NCBI RefSeq assembly: GCF_001316105.1
Contig: NZ_BBCP01000004.1
Location: forward strand, 83,752 to 147,751
DNA length: 64,000 bases
Direction of reading: 5' to 3'
Source: Thermogymnomonas acidicola JCM 13583
GTDB lineage: Archaea > Thermoplasmatota > Thermoplasmata > Thermoplasmatales > Thermoplasmataceae
The notes under the pieces are model-generated. The model had not been told where the DNA came from and did no database searches. It worked only from the letters and a program-made list of their open reading frames with translations. Each line of letters opens with the position of its first letter. The stretch's first letter is position 1. Positions 39,230-50,207 of the stretch are shown here, in pieces. Made by a program: the position numbers and the translations under genes.

Positions 39230-41537
39230 ATGGAAACAGCATATGGGGATGAGGTCAGGATAACTGGACTCTCGGACGAGGAACTTGGCAGGCTCTCTTC
39301 AGACCTTGGCCTGTCCCTGTCGCTCACGGAGATGAAGATGCTCCAGTCATATTTCAGGAACCTGGGCAGGGAGCCCACGATGGTGGAGGTCCAGGCCATG
39401 GCACAGGCATGGAGCGAGCACTGTTGCTACAAGTCATCAAAGTTCTACCTTAAGAGGTACCTATCAGGCCTCAAATCGCATACACGATCCTTGCCATGGA
39501 GGACGATGCGGGAGTTGTTGAGTTCGATGAGGAGCACGCCTACGTCCTGAAAATGGAGAGCCACAACCACCCCCCCAGTGCCGTTGAGCCCTACGGTGGA
39601 GCCGCAACCGGAGTCGGTGGGATAATCAGGGATGTGCTCTGCATGGGTGCCAAGCCGGTGGCGCTCCTCGATTCGCTCTTCCTCCCCCCCATGCCCGGAA
39701 CAGAGAAAGGAGTGCTCCCCCCCGACAGGTACCTGATATCCGGCATAATAGCAGGCATAAGGGACTACGGCAACAGAGTCGGGATACCCACGGTGGCGGG
39801 CTCCATTGACTTCCATCCCTCATACTCGTCCAACCCGCTTGTGAATGCGGGCTGCGTTGGCATTATGAGGAAGGAGAACCTCGTGAGGAGCAGGGTTGAC
39901 AGGCCAGGCCTGCTCCTTGTGCTGGCAGGCGGAAGGACCGGGAGGGACGGCATTCACGGAGTGAACTTTGCGTCCAGGAAGATCGAACAGGACAGGGAGA
40001 ACAGGACCTCCGTGCAGCTCGGCAATCCAATAATCAAGGAACCGCTCATCCACGCCTGCCTTGAGGCCGTAGAGGCCGGCATAGTGGCTGCCATGAAGGA
40101 CCTGGGCGGCGGCGGGCTCTCCAGCTCTGTTGGGGGGAGATGTGCCACGCTGGCGGCTACTCTGCGGAAGTGTACCTTGACAATGTCCTGCTCAAGGAGA
40201 GCGGCATGGAGCCCTGGGAGATATGGGTGAGCGAGAGCCAGGAGAGGATGCTCCTCGCCGTGGAAGAGGGCAACCTCGGGAAGCTCTCGGAGATATTCAG
40301 TTCATGGGACATAGAGTTCTCGGTCATAGGCAGGGTCAAGGAGGGGGGGCATAACCTGGTTATATGGAGCAGGGGGGGAAGGAAAGTCCTGGACCTTGAC
40401 CTGAATTTCCTGACGTCCGGGCCGGTGTACGCAAGGCACTACCTCAACCCTGAGAAGAGGGAGAAGGCAACAGTGCTTGCAGCGGAGCCGAAGGACCTGA
40501 ATGCGTTCTGCCTGGATTTCATCGGCTCGCCCAACCTGTGCTCCAGGGAGCACGTCATAAGGCAGTACGACCACACGGTGAAGGGTAACACCGTTGTGAG
40601 GCCCTTACGGGCCAGCCAAACCATGAGACGCACTCCGATGCAGCTGTGATAAAGCCACTGGAGAATTCTTACAGGGGGGGCCTCGTGCTCACATCCGGCT
40701 CAAGGCCCCCTCATGGTCAGTGCAGACCCCCTACATGGGAACGCTCAACACAGTGGCTGAGGCCTACAGGAACATACTCGCAGCAGGTGGCAGGCCACAC
40801 TCCCTTGTAGATTCCCTGAACTTCGGTGACCCGGAAGACCCTGCAATCATGGGCCAGTTCGTAGAGAGCGTGAGGGCCATCGGAGACTTCTGCAGGCGCA
40901 CAGGGCTGCCAGTTGTATCAGGTAACGTGAGCCTGTACAACGGCTCAGGCCATGAGGGCATAATACCGACGCCAACCATAATGATGGTCGGGATAATAGG
41001 GGGATGTCAGGAAGGCGTGGACACCTGAGTTTAAGGAGGGTGGGAACCCAGTCTATCTCATAGGGGAGCAGTCGGACGACCTGGGCGGAAGTGAGTTCCT
41101 GAGGTTCACTGGCCAGGGCCTGGTGGCTGCCCAGAACTGGACCTGGATGAGCTGGAGAGGATATCCGAAGGCATGCGATCCCTGGACCCTGCAGTGATAA
41201 GGGCCTGCCATGACGTCTCCACAGGTGCATATTCTCAGCACTGTGCGAGATGTCGTTCGGTAACGGGATAGGCGTGGACTGCGACCTTACCCCCGATCTC
41301 TGGAGGCAGGACAGTGTGCAAGCTCTTCTCCGAAGGCGGGAACAGGTTCATAGTGGAGGTGGACAGGTCGAGGGAAGAGGAGTTTAGGTCGGCACTGCCA
41401 GGAGTACAGAAGACCAGGATAGGAGTGACGGGGGGGGCACCAGGGTCCGCATCTCAGACATGGGCAGGGTGGCGGTTGACCTGTGCATTCCGGACCTCTA
41501 CGAAAGGTGGTCCACTGGCATATGGGGGGGTGGTGTG
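39230..41537 (+). CDS. purL: PurL, FGAM synthase large subunit, many frameshifts
   Basis: ATP-dependent amidotransferase synthase of purine synthesis. [35 protein letters not shown] (one Pro extra at C7 39570-39576), [27 protein letters not shown], the [16 protein letters not shown] segment, [50 protein letters not shown] and the C-terminal DLGGSEFL and GNRFIVEVD. At least eight breaks are needed (near 39470, 40132, 40605, 40715, 41005, 41135, 41305 and 41430). About 765 residues, the length of a short archaeal PurL. TGA 41535 sits right before the next ATG. Confidence 0.93.
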
Positions 41538-41538
41538 A

Positions 41539-41792
41539 ATGGACCTCCTCAACAGGTACCGGAGGTAGAGGGCTTCAACGTAACCCTTCACACCAGGTAC
41601 AGGTTCAACTTCGATGGCGGAAGGACATGCGGCTTCATCAGGGTCATAGGTGGAGAGCCAGGCGGTGACGAGGAAGACTACGAACTCTACATGGAAGTGC
41701 TGGAGTGCGGCCTGACGCCTGAGAAGGTGGACGAGGCAGAAGAGAGGGTTGTTAGAGAAATAAGGGAGGGAAGGATCGATGTCTCCCTCTAG
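41539..41792 (+). CDS. unknown small protein downstream of purL, frameshifted
   Basis: About 85 residues. From ATG 41539 it starts MDLLNRYRR and, with one more G near 41566, continues VEGFNVTLHTRYRFNFDGG, CGFIRVIGGEPGGDEED and a charged C-terminal helix (TPEKVDEAEERVVREIREG). Family not recognised. It is directly coupled to purL and converges on rbkR with a 4-bp overlap. Without the correction the purL frame would run through it. Confidence 0.5.
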
Positions 41793-42456
41793 GACAGGTC
41801 CACAGTGACCCTCACCCTGGAACCGTCCTTGAGCCCGAGTTTTCCCCCTTAGGTATTCTTTTGATATGACCTCTATCGTATCTGTGTAGACCGAGCGCTC
41901 CGGCAGGATAACTGCGCAGTCTTCGCCCCCCAATCCTTGCCCTGAATGCCTTCACGGCGCCGAACGTCCGGTCCTCGGTCTTGAAACCCTCAATCCTTAT
42001 GCCCTCGCTGCTCCTCATCCTCCTCAGGTTCCCCCCCTCATAAAGGGGGTCTACCTTTACGTTGAGTGTGCCCAGGTAAGGTATGAAGCCCAGTTTCTCC
42101 TGGAACTGCACTATGTAGCCCTTCCTCGACACATAATACCTACCCTCTCCCAGGCCGCTCTTCACCTCCCCCCCCTCTATGACCACCCTCATGTCCTGTG
42201 AGAGGATCCTGCTCAGCTCGTTCAGCTCGCCGTAGAGCACCTCCAGGCCGCTGTCCGTTATCTCTATGACCTGCTTCCTGTTCTCCAGCTTCCTCCTTAT
42301 GTATCCCTTTTCCTCCAGCTCGATAAGGAGCCTGGACGCTGACTGCTGGCTGAACCCCAGGACCTGGCCAAAGCGTACGGTGGTCATGTAGACTGAGTTG
42401 CTCTTACCTGCCTCTTTCTTTATGGCCTTGAGGGCCTGATAACTCCTCTGCTCCAT
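41789..42456 (-). CDS. rbkR: RbkR, HTH regulator fused to CTP-dependent riboflavin kinase, frameshifted
   Basis: N-terminal winged helix (VRFGQVLGFSQQSASRLLIELEEKGYIRRK) and a C-terminal riboflavin kinase domain: GEVKSGLGEGRYYVS, GFIPYLGTLNVKVDP, GIRIEGF, then in another frame GGEDCAVILPERSVYTDTIEVIS. The kinase uses CTP to make FMN. In Thermoplasma and relatives the HTH domain represses or activates riboflavin genes. Breaks: C6 at 41926-41931 (five needed) and near 41845. About 220 residues. The obvious target in this window is the ribBL-C-H operon 6 kb away. Confidence 0.92.
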
Positions 42457-42835
42457 CCAGACTTCTCCCCCTGGAATACCTGAACACGCCGTTCCTGCTC
42501 ATGCTTATGGTCCTTATGCCCATGGTCCTCAGCCTCGCCCTCAGTCCCGCGTCATCAGTGATGACCGGCATCCCTGTCCTTGATGCTACGGATACGATGC
42601 AGTCATCCCCCCCAGAACCCTCAGATTCCAGGGTGTCCATCCTCGAGGCCATTTCCAGTGCCAGGGAAGCGTGCCTCACACTCTTCCTGAGGGCCTCCAG
42701 CTCACGGAGGACACAGAGGGGGGGCACAAAGACCCTGTGGATACCCAGCTGCTCCGAAACACCCCTCCGGACGTCAATGCCACTGAGCGCTGCGTAAATC
42801 AGCACGTTTGTGTCCACAATTGCCGACGTGTCCAT
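42404..42835 (-). CDS. PIN-domain ribonuclease (VapC9/UPF0129-like)
   Basis: ~125-143 residues. VDTNVLIYAAL (first Asp), CVLRELEAL (Glu), GGDDCIVSVASRTG (two Asp) and VITDDAGLRARLRTMGI, the four acidic positions of PIN nucleases. The C-terminus depends on the C5 run 42472-42476: five gives a 52-bp overlap with rbkR, four would put it in the same frame as rbkR. No antitoxin-like partner is adjacent, so a housekeeping RNase is more likely than a toxin. aIF2-beta ends 1 bp upstream. Confidence 0.82.
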   Translation of the reverse strand: MDTSAIVDTNVLIYAALSGIDVRRGVSEQLGIHRVFVPPLCVLRELEALRKSVRHASLALEMASRMDTLESEGSGGDDCIVSVASRTGMPVITDDAGLRARLRTMGIRTISMSRNGVFRYSRGRSLDGAEELSGPQGHKERGR

Positions 42836-43470
42836 CTAAGAGCTTTCCCTGTCAACTATCTCCGCCACTGCCGTGTTGTTCTTCACCTTCTTTATCAGCA
42901 CCCTGACCGTCTCACCCTTCTTCGCGCCCGGTATGAGTATGGTGTAACCCCCCCTGTAGTTGGCCCTACCCTCTCCGGAAGGCCCGACGGTTGAGACCTC
43001 CACAACGTACTGCTTGCCCTCCTCCAGCCCCCCCTGTTCGCTGGCCCTGGATTCCCTAACAGCCCTAATGGGGGTGCTGGGCACCACAGGCCTTGCAGAC
43101 AAGCACGCTTGTCCTGCCTATCTTCTGGATCTCCGTGTCAGGGGGGGCGTTGCATTCATAACAGAACACGTACGTCTCTAGGTACTCCTGTATCTTCTGC
43201 GATATCTGCTCCTGCGTCAGCTTCCTCTCTATTATGAGCCTCTTCCCGTCTATGTTCGCACCGATGCCGAACTCGTGCATCAGGAACTTTGCAACGTCCT
43301 TAGGGTCCCTGTTGATTATATCAACAATGTCCATGAAGTTCCTTATGATCGTGCTCTTACCCTCTGAACACCTCGGGCTCCGGGATCTGCAACCTTGACT
43401 GGTTCCTGGTTGCCTTTGCCAGTACGGAGGAGCTCCTGTTCAGGAGTTCTTCATAATTGAATATATCCAT
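42836..43470 (-). CDS. aIF2 beta with a C-terminal TRAM domain, frameshifted
   Basis: Translation initiation factor 2 beta: MDIFNYEELLNRS start, STIIRNFMDIVDIINRDPKDVAKFLMHEFG, the LIIERKLTQEQISQKI region, and the zinc ribbon FCYECNAPPDTEI with VCKACGAQHP. After C5 at 43069-43073 (four needed) the frame continues IRAVRESRASE and a TRAM domain (QYVVEVSTVGPSGEGRANY, YTILIPGAKKGETV). A G-for-GG over-call near 43370 separates the first 35 residues. TRAM domains bind RNA; a similar fusion is known in haloarchaea. Confidence 0.9.
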
Positions 43471-43692
43471 AGGGGGGGCAATCACCAGCCTGTTAATTAA
43501 CCTTGACACATTTTAAATAATAAAATCTTTAATTTATAACCTCGGATATTAAGCTGTACGTACATGTCCATAACCGTGAGGCCTGTGTATACCGGCGAGT
43601 CAGGAAAATAAAGGTTTTGCAGCGTATGTACTGACGCAGGTTGTATGTACCGGTGTCATACGCAATGTGCCATGAGCGTACTAACACTACAA

Positions 43693-43703
43693 ACCTTTAA
43701 ATA
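43693..43703 (+). promoter_or_regulatory. TATA box of the RHH regulator gene
   Basis: CCTTTAAATAC matches the archaeal TATA consensus and is 35-45 bp before the TTG start at 43738, leaving a ~12-nt leader with GGAG. Confidence 0.6.
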
Positions 43704-43737
43704 CATCCATGCTGTTTTTTGTTTGAGGTCTGGAGAC

Positions 43738-44142
43738 TTGGAGAGCAAGGACACGAAACTCGTAATCAGGATAAGCCAGGCGGACATAGAAGAAATTGAC
43801 GAGTTCATAGAGAGGAATCCAAGGTTTTCCAACAGATCTGAATTCATCAGGCATGCAACCATGGACTATATAGCAAGGAGCAGGGCAGGCATCATCGAGC
43901 CGCAGAACAACGGCATCAACGTGAAGATAGACAGGGCCTTCCAGAGGGCAATACAGAAGCTAGTATCCGAGGGCCTGTTCTCATCAGTTGATGACTTCAT
44001 AACAGCAGTCCTCCAGGAATCCCTGAAGACAGGGCTCGTAAGGAGGATGATCCAGGACAAGCAGGAGCAGTACAGGAGCCTCCTCGGCCAGCTGGGAAAG
44101 GACCTGGACACCGATTCCGAGCTGGAGCATGGGGGGGGATAG
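43738..44142 (+). CDS. ribbon-helix-helix transcriptional regulator
   Basis: 134 residues from TTG 43738, chosen because the promoter at 43693 leaves no room for the earlier in-frame ATGs. DTKLVIRISQADIEEIDEFI, then NRSEFIRHATMDYI: the strand-helix-helix of CopG/NikR-type dimeric DNA-binding proteins. A second domain (NVKIDRAFQRAIQKLVSEGLFSS, VDDFITAVLQES) repeats the helix-SSVDDFI pattern, so it may contain two RHH-like units. The ATG of the next gene is 30 bp after the stop; the two are probably cotranscribed. Confidence 0.82.
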   Translation: MESKDTKLVIRISQADIEEIDEFIERNPRFSNRSEFIRHATMDYIARSRAGIIEPQNNGINVKIDRAFQRAIQKLVSEGLFSSVDDFITAVLQESLKTGLVRRMIQDKQEQYRSLLGQLGKDLDTDSELEHGGG

Positions 44143-44172
44143 ATAAATAGGGGGGGAGAGTGAGGTCTGTAA

Positions 44173-44919
44173 ATGGAAGTTGTGGATATAAGCAGTCTGG
44201 AAAAGCTGTTCCGTGACCACATAAAGGGCTTCTTTGAGGAACGCATGGACAATGTGGTTGTCGGTGTGGGCCGCACCGCACTCGACGTGATAAGGAGGAT
44301 CGTGCCCATAGAGATGAGGCGTGTTTCATACTACGCCCTGCTTGAGGACAGGCACGAGGCCCCGGATCCTGAGGGAGTGCTTGAGGTGAGCAGCGCCTCG
44401 CAGGCAGAGGTGAAGGTCCTGTCCGAGGGTTCCCTCTCAGTGCTCGGTGAGCAGGTCCTTGGCCAGAAGAACGCCGTGGACGTTGAGGTACTCATAGTGC
44501 CCTCAGAGGCGGCCGAGGAGAGGGTGAGGATGGTCCCCCCCTACCTGGAGAGGATGGGCAGGTCACTCTCCTTCCTCATCTTCGCCGACCTTTCGGACGA
44601 GTTCGCGAGGAAGAGCATGGTCACGCTCTCCGACCTGATGAGCGCCAGGAAGATCCCACACCTCTGCGTGGCGCTCAAGCCCCCCCAGGGAATCACGCAA
44701 CCTGAGGGCAGCTGCAGAATGGGCCATAGGCACTCTCGAGGCTCTGGCCGCTTCCTCAGGACTTACGAACGCCACCTACCTAGGGCACTGAGTGAGAGGA
44801 GGAAGGCCGAGGAGAGGCTCCTGGAACTCATGGCCAGGGAGGTGGAGACCCTGTCCATGAAGATAACGTCTGCCGTTGAGATATCAAAGTACGAGATTAT
44901 GGTTCTGGCAACCAGGTAG
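44173..44919 (+). CDS. unknown alpha/beta protein cotranscribed with the RHH regulator, frameshifted
   Basis: About 245 residues. An N-terminal helix pair is followed by NVVVGVGRTALDVIRRI, a Gly-containing strand-loop-helix of Rossmann type, then strands YYALLED and EVLIVPSE, the LSFLIFADLSDEFARKS strand and, in another frame (break at C run 44681-44686), RAAAEWAIGTLEALAASSG. A second break near 44780 returns to a long charged helix ending KYEIMVLATR. The layout faintly recalls tubulin/FtsZ-like proteins, but the GGGTGTG signature is absent. No function assigned. Confidence 0.5.
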   Translation: MEVVDISSLEKLFRDHIKGFFEERMDNVVVGVGRTALDVIRRIVPIEMRRVSYYALLEDRHEAPDPEGVLEVSSASQAEVKVLSEGSLSVLGEQVLGQKNAVDVEVLIVPSEAAEERVRMVPPYLERMGRSLSFLIFADLSDEFARKSMVTLSDLMSARKIPHLCVALKPPQGITQPEGSCRMGHRHSRGSGRFLRTYERHLPRALSERRKAEERLLELMAREVETLSMKITSAVEISKYEIMVLATR

Positions 44920-44921
44920 GG

Positions 44922-45389
44922 TCAGAGGGTAGAGTGGACCTCCCTCTCGCCCATGTTCCTCTCGCAGTACACGCACCTCAGGACAAGTGGCTTCTTGCTG
45001 ACCACAATGAACTCGCTGGTAACAGGTTCCTTCTTGTTAGATATGCAGCTCCTGTTTGAGCACTGGACTATCCCCACCACCCTCTCTGGGAGGTCGACCT
45101 GGAACTTCTCCGTGATCTCGTAGTTCTTCACTATGCTTATAGTTGCCTCCGGCGCAACGAGGGCAATCCTGTCTACCTCGTGCTTCTCCAGGAACCTGTT
45201 CTCTATCTTTATGACGTCCTTCTGCCCCCCCAGCTTCTTGCTAGGCACCCTCATGCCTATGCTCACCGAATACGGTGCGTTCTCGTCTATCTTTAATATG
45301 GAAAGGACCTTGAGTGCCTTTCCCGCGGGCACATGGTCCAGCACGGTCCCCTCCCTGATCTTGGATATCTTGAGCGTCCTGTCCTCCAT
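44922..45389 (-). CDS. pyrI: aspartate carbamoyltransferase regulatory chain
   Basis: ~155 residues: [20 protein letters not shown] (allosteric nucleotide domain), [20 protein letters not shown], and a C-terminal zinc domain with CSNRSCIS and [11 protein letters not shown] 45389 is chosen because GGAGTG at the end of pyrB lies at the right distance. PyrI binds CTP/ATP and regulates PyrB. The pyrB stop is 6 bp upstream. Confidence 0.95.
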   Translation of the reverse strand: MEDRTLKISKIREGTVLDHVPAGKALKVLSILKIDENAPYSVSIGMRVPSKKLGGQKDVIKIENRFLEKHEVDRIALVAPEATISIVKNYEITEKFQVDLPERVVGIVQCSNRSCISNKKEPVTSEFIVVSKKPLVLRCVYCERNMGEREVHSTL

Positions 45390-45394
45390 CACGA

Positions 45395-46374
<980 letters not shown>

Positions 46375-46430
46375 TCATGATAATGTCAAATGCCGGTGCA
46401 CATTTTTCTAATACATCCCGATGTACAGGC

Positions 46431-47727
46431 ATGGCCGTGAGAGATTCCAGGATAAGCGGTTTCTTCAGGCTCACTCCAGTCGAGAGGCTCAGGAAGGTGG
46501 CGGAACTGGTGGGCCTCACTGAACAGGAGGTGGCCACACTCCAGATGACCGGGTCGATGGGGGATCGATGTGGCGGACAAGCTGGTCGAGAACGTGATCT
46601 CAACGTTGGAGATGCCACTGTCCGTGGCCCCGAACTTCAGGGTCAACGGTAAGGACTACCTGGTGCCGATGGCGATAGAGGAGCCATCGGTGGTTGCGGC
46701 CTGCTCCAACGCCGCCAGGATCGCAAGGGAGGGAGGTGGATTCAGGGCATATGCAACGGAGCCCCTTATGTACGGGCAGGTGCAGGTGATCGGCGTGCCC
46801 GATCCAACGTGGCCAGGGTGGAGATACTCTCCAGGAAATCCGAGATCCTTGAACTGGCCAACACGGCCAGCCAGACCCTTAAATCCAGGGGGGGGCAGGG
46901 GGGGCGAGGGATCTCCAGGTCAGGGAAGTCCCGGGGGGGCTTGAAGGGCAGGTTGTCGTCCACCTGGTAGTTGACGTGATGGACGCCATGGGTGCGAACG
47001 TAATAAACACGATGTGTGAGAGGGTGGCACCACTGATAGAGGAGGTCACTGGAGGGAGGGTGAACCTCAGGATACTCAGCAACCTCACCCCGCTGAGGAC
47101 AGCGTACGCCTGGGCAAGGTTCAGGAAGGAACTTATAGGTGGCGAGGAGGTGGTGAATGGCGTTGTGGAGGCCTGGAGGTTCGCACAGATGGACATATTC
47201 AGGGCAGCCACTCACAACAAGGGCATAATGAACGGCATCGACGCCGTGCTGGTTGCAACGCTGAACGACTGGAGGGCCGCAGAGGCCAACGCGCACGCCT
47301 ACGCCGCCATAGGCGGCTACAGGTCGCTGACGAGGTATTCTGTGGACAGCAATGGGAACCTGATAGGCTCCATAGAGGTGCCACTGGCCGTCGGTGTGGT
47401 CGGTGGGACCACCGGAGCGGTGGAAAAGGCCAGGATAGCGAGGAAGATCCTGGGCGCTCGGATGCGAGGGAACTGGCGTGCATTCTGGCCAGTGTGGGCC
47501 TGGCACAGAACTTTGCAGCCCTGAGGGCACTGGCAGACGAGGGGGGGATACAGAGGGGGGGTCACATGTCCCTGCACGCCAGGAACGTGGCGGTCACGGC
47601 CGGGGCCTCACCACCCGAAGTGGATGCCGTGGCAAAGAGGCTTGTAGAAGAGGGTAGGATAAGCGTGAGCAGGGCAAGGGAGATACTGCAGGAAATGAGG
47701 GGCGGTGGTTCAGGAAATAATAAATAA
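46431..47727 (+). CDS. HMG-CoA reductase, class II type, frameshifted
   Basis: Reduces (or, in some bacteria, oxidises) HMG-CoA/mevalonate; in archaea it feeds isoprenoid lipid synthesis. SRISGFFRLTPVERLRKVAE start, PMAIEEPSVVAACSNAA (Glu), MDAMGANVINTMCERVAP, GRVNLRILSNLTPLR, GIMNGIDAVLVATLNDWRA with the catalytic Asp, and GGHMSLHARNVAV with the catalytic His. This layout without membrane segments is the class II form that Thermoplasmata share with bacteria. Breaks near 46558, 46800, 46960 and 47458. About 425 residues. Confidence 0.93.
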
Positions 47728-47755
47728 AGTTTCACGATGCTTCAGGGAGCCTCAG

Positions 47756-48512
47756 ATGGAGAATGAGCTTGAAGCCCTGCTGAACAGCGGGGGATCTGAA
47801 CCTTCAGAAGGAAAAGTACATGGATGCAGTGAGGGACTACACAAAGGCGTACGAGATCGTCGGGGACTCTGACGAACAGATGAAAGCAGACATATGCTAC
47901 AGGCTTTCCCAGGCCTACCTCTCCCTGGAGAGGCGGAACCCTGAGAACTCCCTAAAATTTGCGAAAGAGGCGCTCAGCATACACGAGCGCCTGGGCGACG
48001 AGGAAATGGTTGTGATGGATCTATTGAATATCGGTTACATTAGCTTCGAGGGTGGCAGGAAGGAGGAGAGCGAATCTTACTACAGGAGGGCAATAGAGAT
48101 CTCTGACAGGAGGGAAGATCCGCTCCTGCTGTGCATGAGCCTCAACGCCATGGCCGACTTCATGGTGGAGGCCAGGAACGACCCTGACGGGGGGGCCGAC
48201 AGGATATACTCACGCGTAATGCAGATAGCGGAGCAGACCTCTGACTGGGAGAACTACTTCGAGGCGTACAGGGGGGGCAGGATAGAGGTCCTGCGCAAGA
48301 AGGGAAAGGAGGAAGAGGCCCTGAAGATGGCCATGGAGGCAATAGACAGGATCGATGACGTACTGGGGGGGAAGATAAAGAACAAGAAGGAGAGGAGGGA
48401 GTTGAGGAAGGGGCTCTCCTACATATACGACGTGGCGTCCGACATAGCAATGGAAATGGAAGACGTGGACAACGCCATAAGGATAGCGCAGAGGATGAAG
48501 GACGAGGACTAG
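47756..48512 (+). CDS. TPR-repeat protein, frameshifted near its start
   Basis: About 250 residues built from helical pairs resembling tetratricopeptide repeats (ADICYRLSQAYLSLERRNPE, DLLNIGYISFEGGRKEESES, NAMADFMVEARND), with a charged coiled-coil end. One +1 error at G5 47801-47805 separates MENELEALLNSG from DLNLQKEKYMDA. A protein-interaction scaffold; partner unknown. It follows HMG-CoA reductase by 28 bp and converges on the DUF2240 gene with a 4-bp overlap. Confidence 0.75.
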
Positions 48513-48987
48513 CCCTTCCTCATGGATTCCAGGACTTCCCTTGCGTACTGCCTGACATCGATGCCCTCATCTGAGAGCGCTGCCATGAGGGCCATCTCGA
48601 AGCTCACGTATTTTAAGTTGCCCTGAACCTGCTTTGCCCTCTCTATGGCCTGCCTCTTTGTGAACTTTCCCGAGGCAACGGCCTCGTCAAGCAGGCGGTC
48701 AACCAGTGGCCTGTCGGTGCTCGTTGCAAAGAGTTCCTCTGGCTTAACGCTGAAGTCCAGGGGCACTATGACGCCCCCGGTGCTGAAGTTGGGCAGGAGG
48801 CGCCCATCGCGCTCGACAAGCAGGCCCTCCCTCACAGACTCTGAGACGAAGCGCCTGACATCATCCGGCGAAAGGAGGGCCCTCTTAAAGGATAGTACGT
48901 TCACGAAGTCCTGCTGGACAAAGGACTTCTGATCCCTCTTCGAGTTAGCGGTTATCGCTATCAGTTTCCTGGCCAGTCCTTGTTCAT
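48509..48987 (-). CDS. DUF2240-like protein, frameshift at start
   Basis: About 160 residues. SPDDVRRFVSESVREGLLVERDGRLLPNFSTGGVIVPLDFSVKPEELF follows the DUF2240 pattern: helix-rich N-terminus, then a strand and the P-F-x-P-x-E segment. The C-terminal helices are charged. ATG 48987 reads MNKGLARKLIAITANSKRDQ if one G is added to AAGGACTGG; otherwise an internal GTG (48904) would be used. Function unknown; found in archaea. Confidence 0.55.
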
Positions 48988-49009
48988 GCCAAAAATGGTC
49001 TGTTTTTTT

Positions 49010-49485
49010 TCAGTTCAGCTTGGCCAGTTCCTCCTCTATCTTCTTGTAGTCAGGCTCCTTGGAGGGGTCGTCGCTGACCCACTTGTACCTGACTACGCCG
49101 TCCCTATCCAGTATGAAGATCGACCTCTTGGACGCTGTGAGGCCTGGCACGTTCACGAAGTTCTCATGGAGCACGTCATACTTCTTCGAGATCTCCCTGC
49201 TCGCGTCGCTCAGCAGGTCGAACTTCAGGTTGTTCGCCTTTGCAAACTCCGCCAGCGAGAACGGCTGGTCCACACTGATCCCGACCACCTTGGCATTGAG
49301 GCCGTTGAGCTTTGCCATGGAGTCCCTGAACGTGCACATCTCCTTCGTGCACACGGATGTGAAGCACCCGGGAAGAATGCCAGGACAACCTTGCTTCCCC
49401 CCCTGTAGTCGGAGAGCTTCTTCACCTTCAGGTTCGTGTCTATCGCCTGGAAGTCTGGAGCTTTTTCACCCACGTTCACAGCCAT
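49010..49485 (-). CDS. peroxiredoxin (AhpE/BCP-like), frameshifted
   Basis: ~155 residues: NVGEKAPDFQAIDTNLKVKKLSDYRG, the FFPGAFTSVCTKEMC active site (peroxidatic Cys) once the lost T near 49367 is restored, VVGISVDQPFSLAEFAKANNL, and KRSIFILDRDGVVRYKWV. Thioredoxin fold; reduces hydroperoxides. The second Cys of CTKEMC could be resolving. ATG 49485 is preferred over an ATG 18 bp upstream. Divergent from dph6. Confidence 0.92.
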
Positions 49486-49513
49486 GTTGACACCGGCAAG
49501 CAATCGATAAAAA

Positions 49514-49522
49514 CTATAAAAT
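49514..49522 (+). promoter_or_regulatory. TATA box of dph6
   Basis: CTATAAAAT centred 25 bp upstream of GTG 49543, implying a leaderless message. Confidence 0.6.
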
Positions 49523-49542
49523 GATAGTGTTTAGCGTTAATT

Positions 49543-50207
49543 GTGAAGGCAGTATCCTTATGTCGGGGGGGGAAAGGACTCGTTCCTTGCCACACTCATT
49601 GCCCTGGAGAGCGGCTTCGACGTGGTCATGTCGGTCACAGTGATTGCGGAAGAGCACTCCCTCATGTATCATTATCCAAACGCCTCGATGGCCAGGTATG
49701 TGAGCGGCCTCCTCGGCATCGAGAACGTTATGGTTGAGGAGGGGGGGAAACTCTGGGAACTCATAGGCAACCTGGCCCGGGACGCATCGGCGCCGTGGTG
49801 GTCGGAGCCATAGCTTCAGACTACCAGAAGACCAGGGTGGAGATGAAGTGCACAGAGCTGGGTATACTTATGTTCGCTCCGCTCTGGAGGAAGGACCAGG
49901 GCATGCTTCTCAACGAAATCGTCATGAGGTCCATAGACGCGATCCTCGTCTCCGTGTCCGCTGAGGGCCTCACTGAAGACCACCTGGGCATGCACCTCGA
50001 CCGTGATGGTGTGGAGAGGATAATGGAACTCTCGAGGAAATACGGAATGAACCCATCCGGCGAGGGGGGGGCGAGTACGAGAGCTTCGTCCTGTCGTTCC
50101 CAGGTGCCGGGAGGATAAGGATCAGGAGGTCGCACAGGGTGTGGAGGGGCTCCGGCGGGTACCTGATAATAGATGATGCGGGCCTGGATCAGTCCAGCGT
50201 GGCCTGA
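49543..50207 (+). CDS. dph6: Dph6, diphthine-ammonia ligase, frameshifted
   Basis: ATP-pyrophosphatase that amidates diphthine on elongation factor 2, the last step of diphthamide synthesis. SGGKDSFLATLIAL (PP-loop, after correcting the G8 run 49565-49572), SLMYHYPNAS, GAIASDYQKTRVEMKC, APLWRKDQGMLLNEI, ILVSVSAEGLTEDHLG, GMNPSGEGGEYESFVLSFPG. Breaks near 49565, 49777 and 50062-50069. About 220 residues, usual for archaea. GTG 49543 is the first base position supported by the TATA box. Confidence 0.92.

Noticed and set aside
42404..42835. VapC toxin of a toxin-antitoxin pair
   Set aside because: No VapB-like antitoxin is adjacent; it lies between aIF2-beta and rbkR and fits the UPF0129/VapC9-like housekeeping group.
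44173..44919. Second FtsZ or CetZ
   Set aside because: The GVG loop is suggestive, but neither GGGTGTG nor the T7 catalytic segment is present in any frame.
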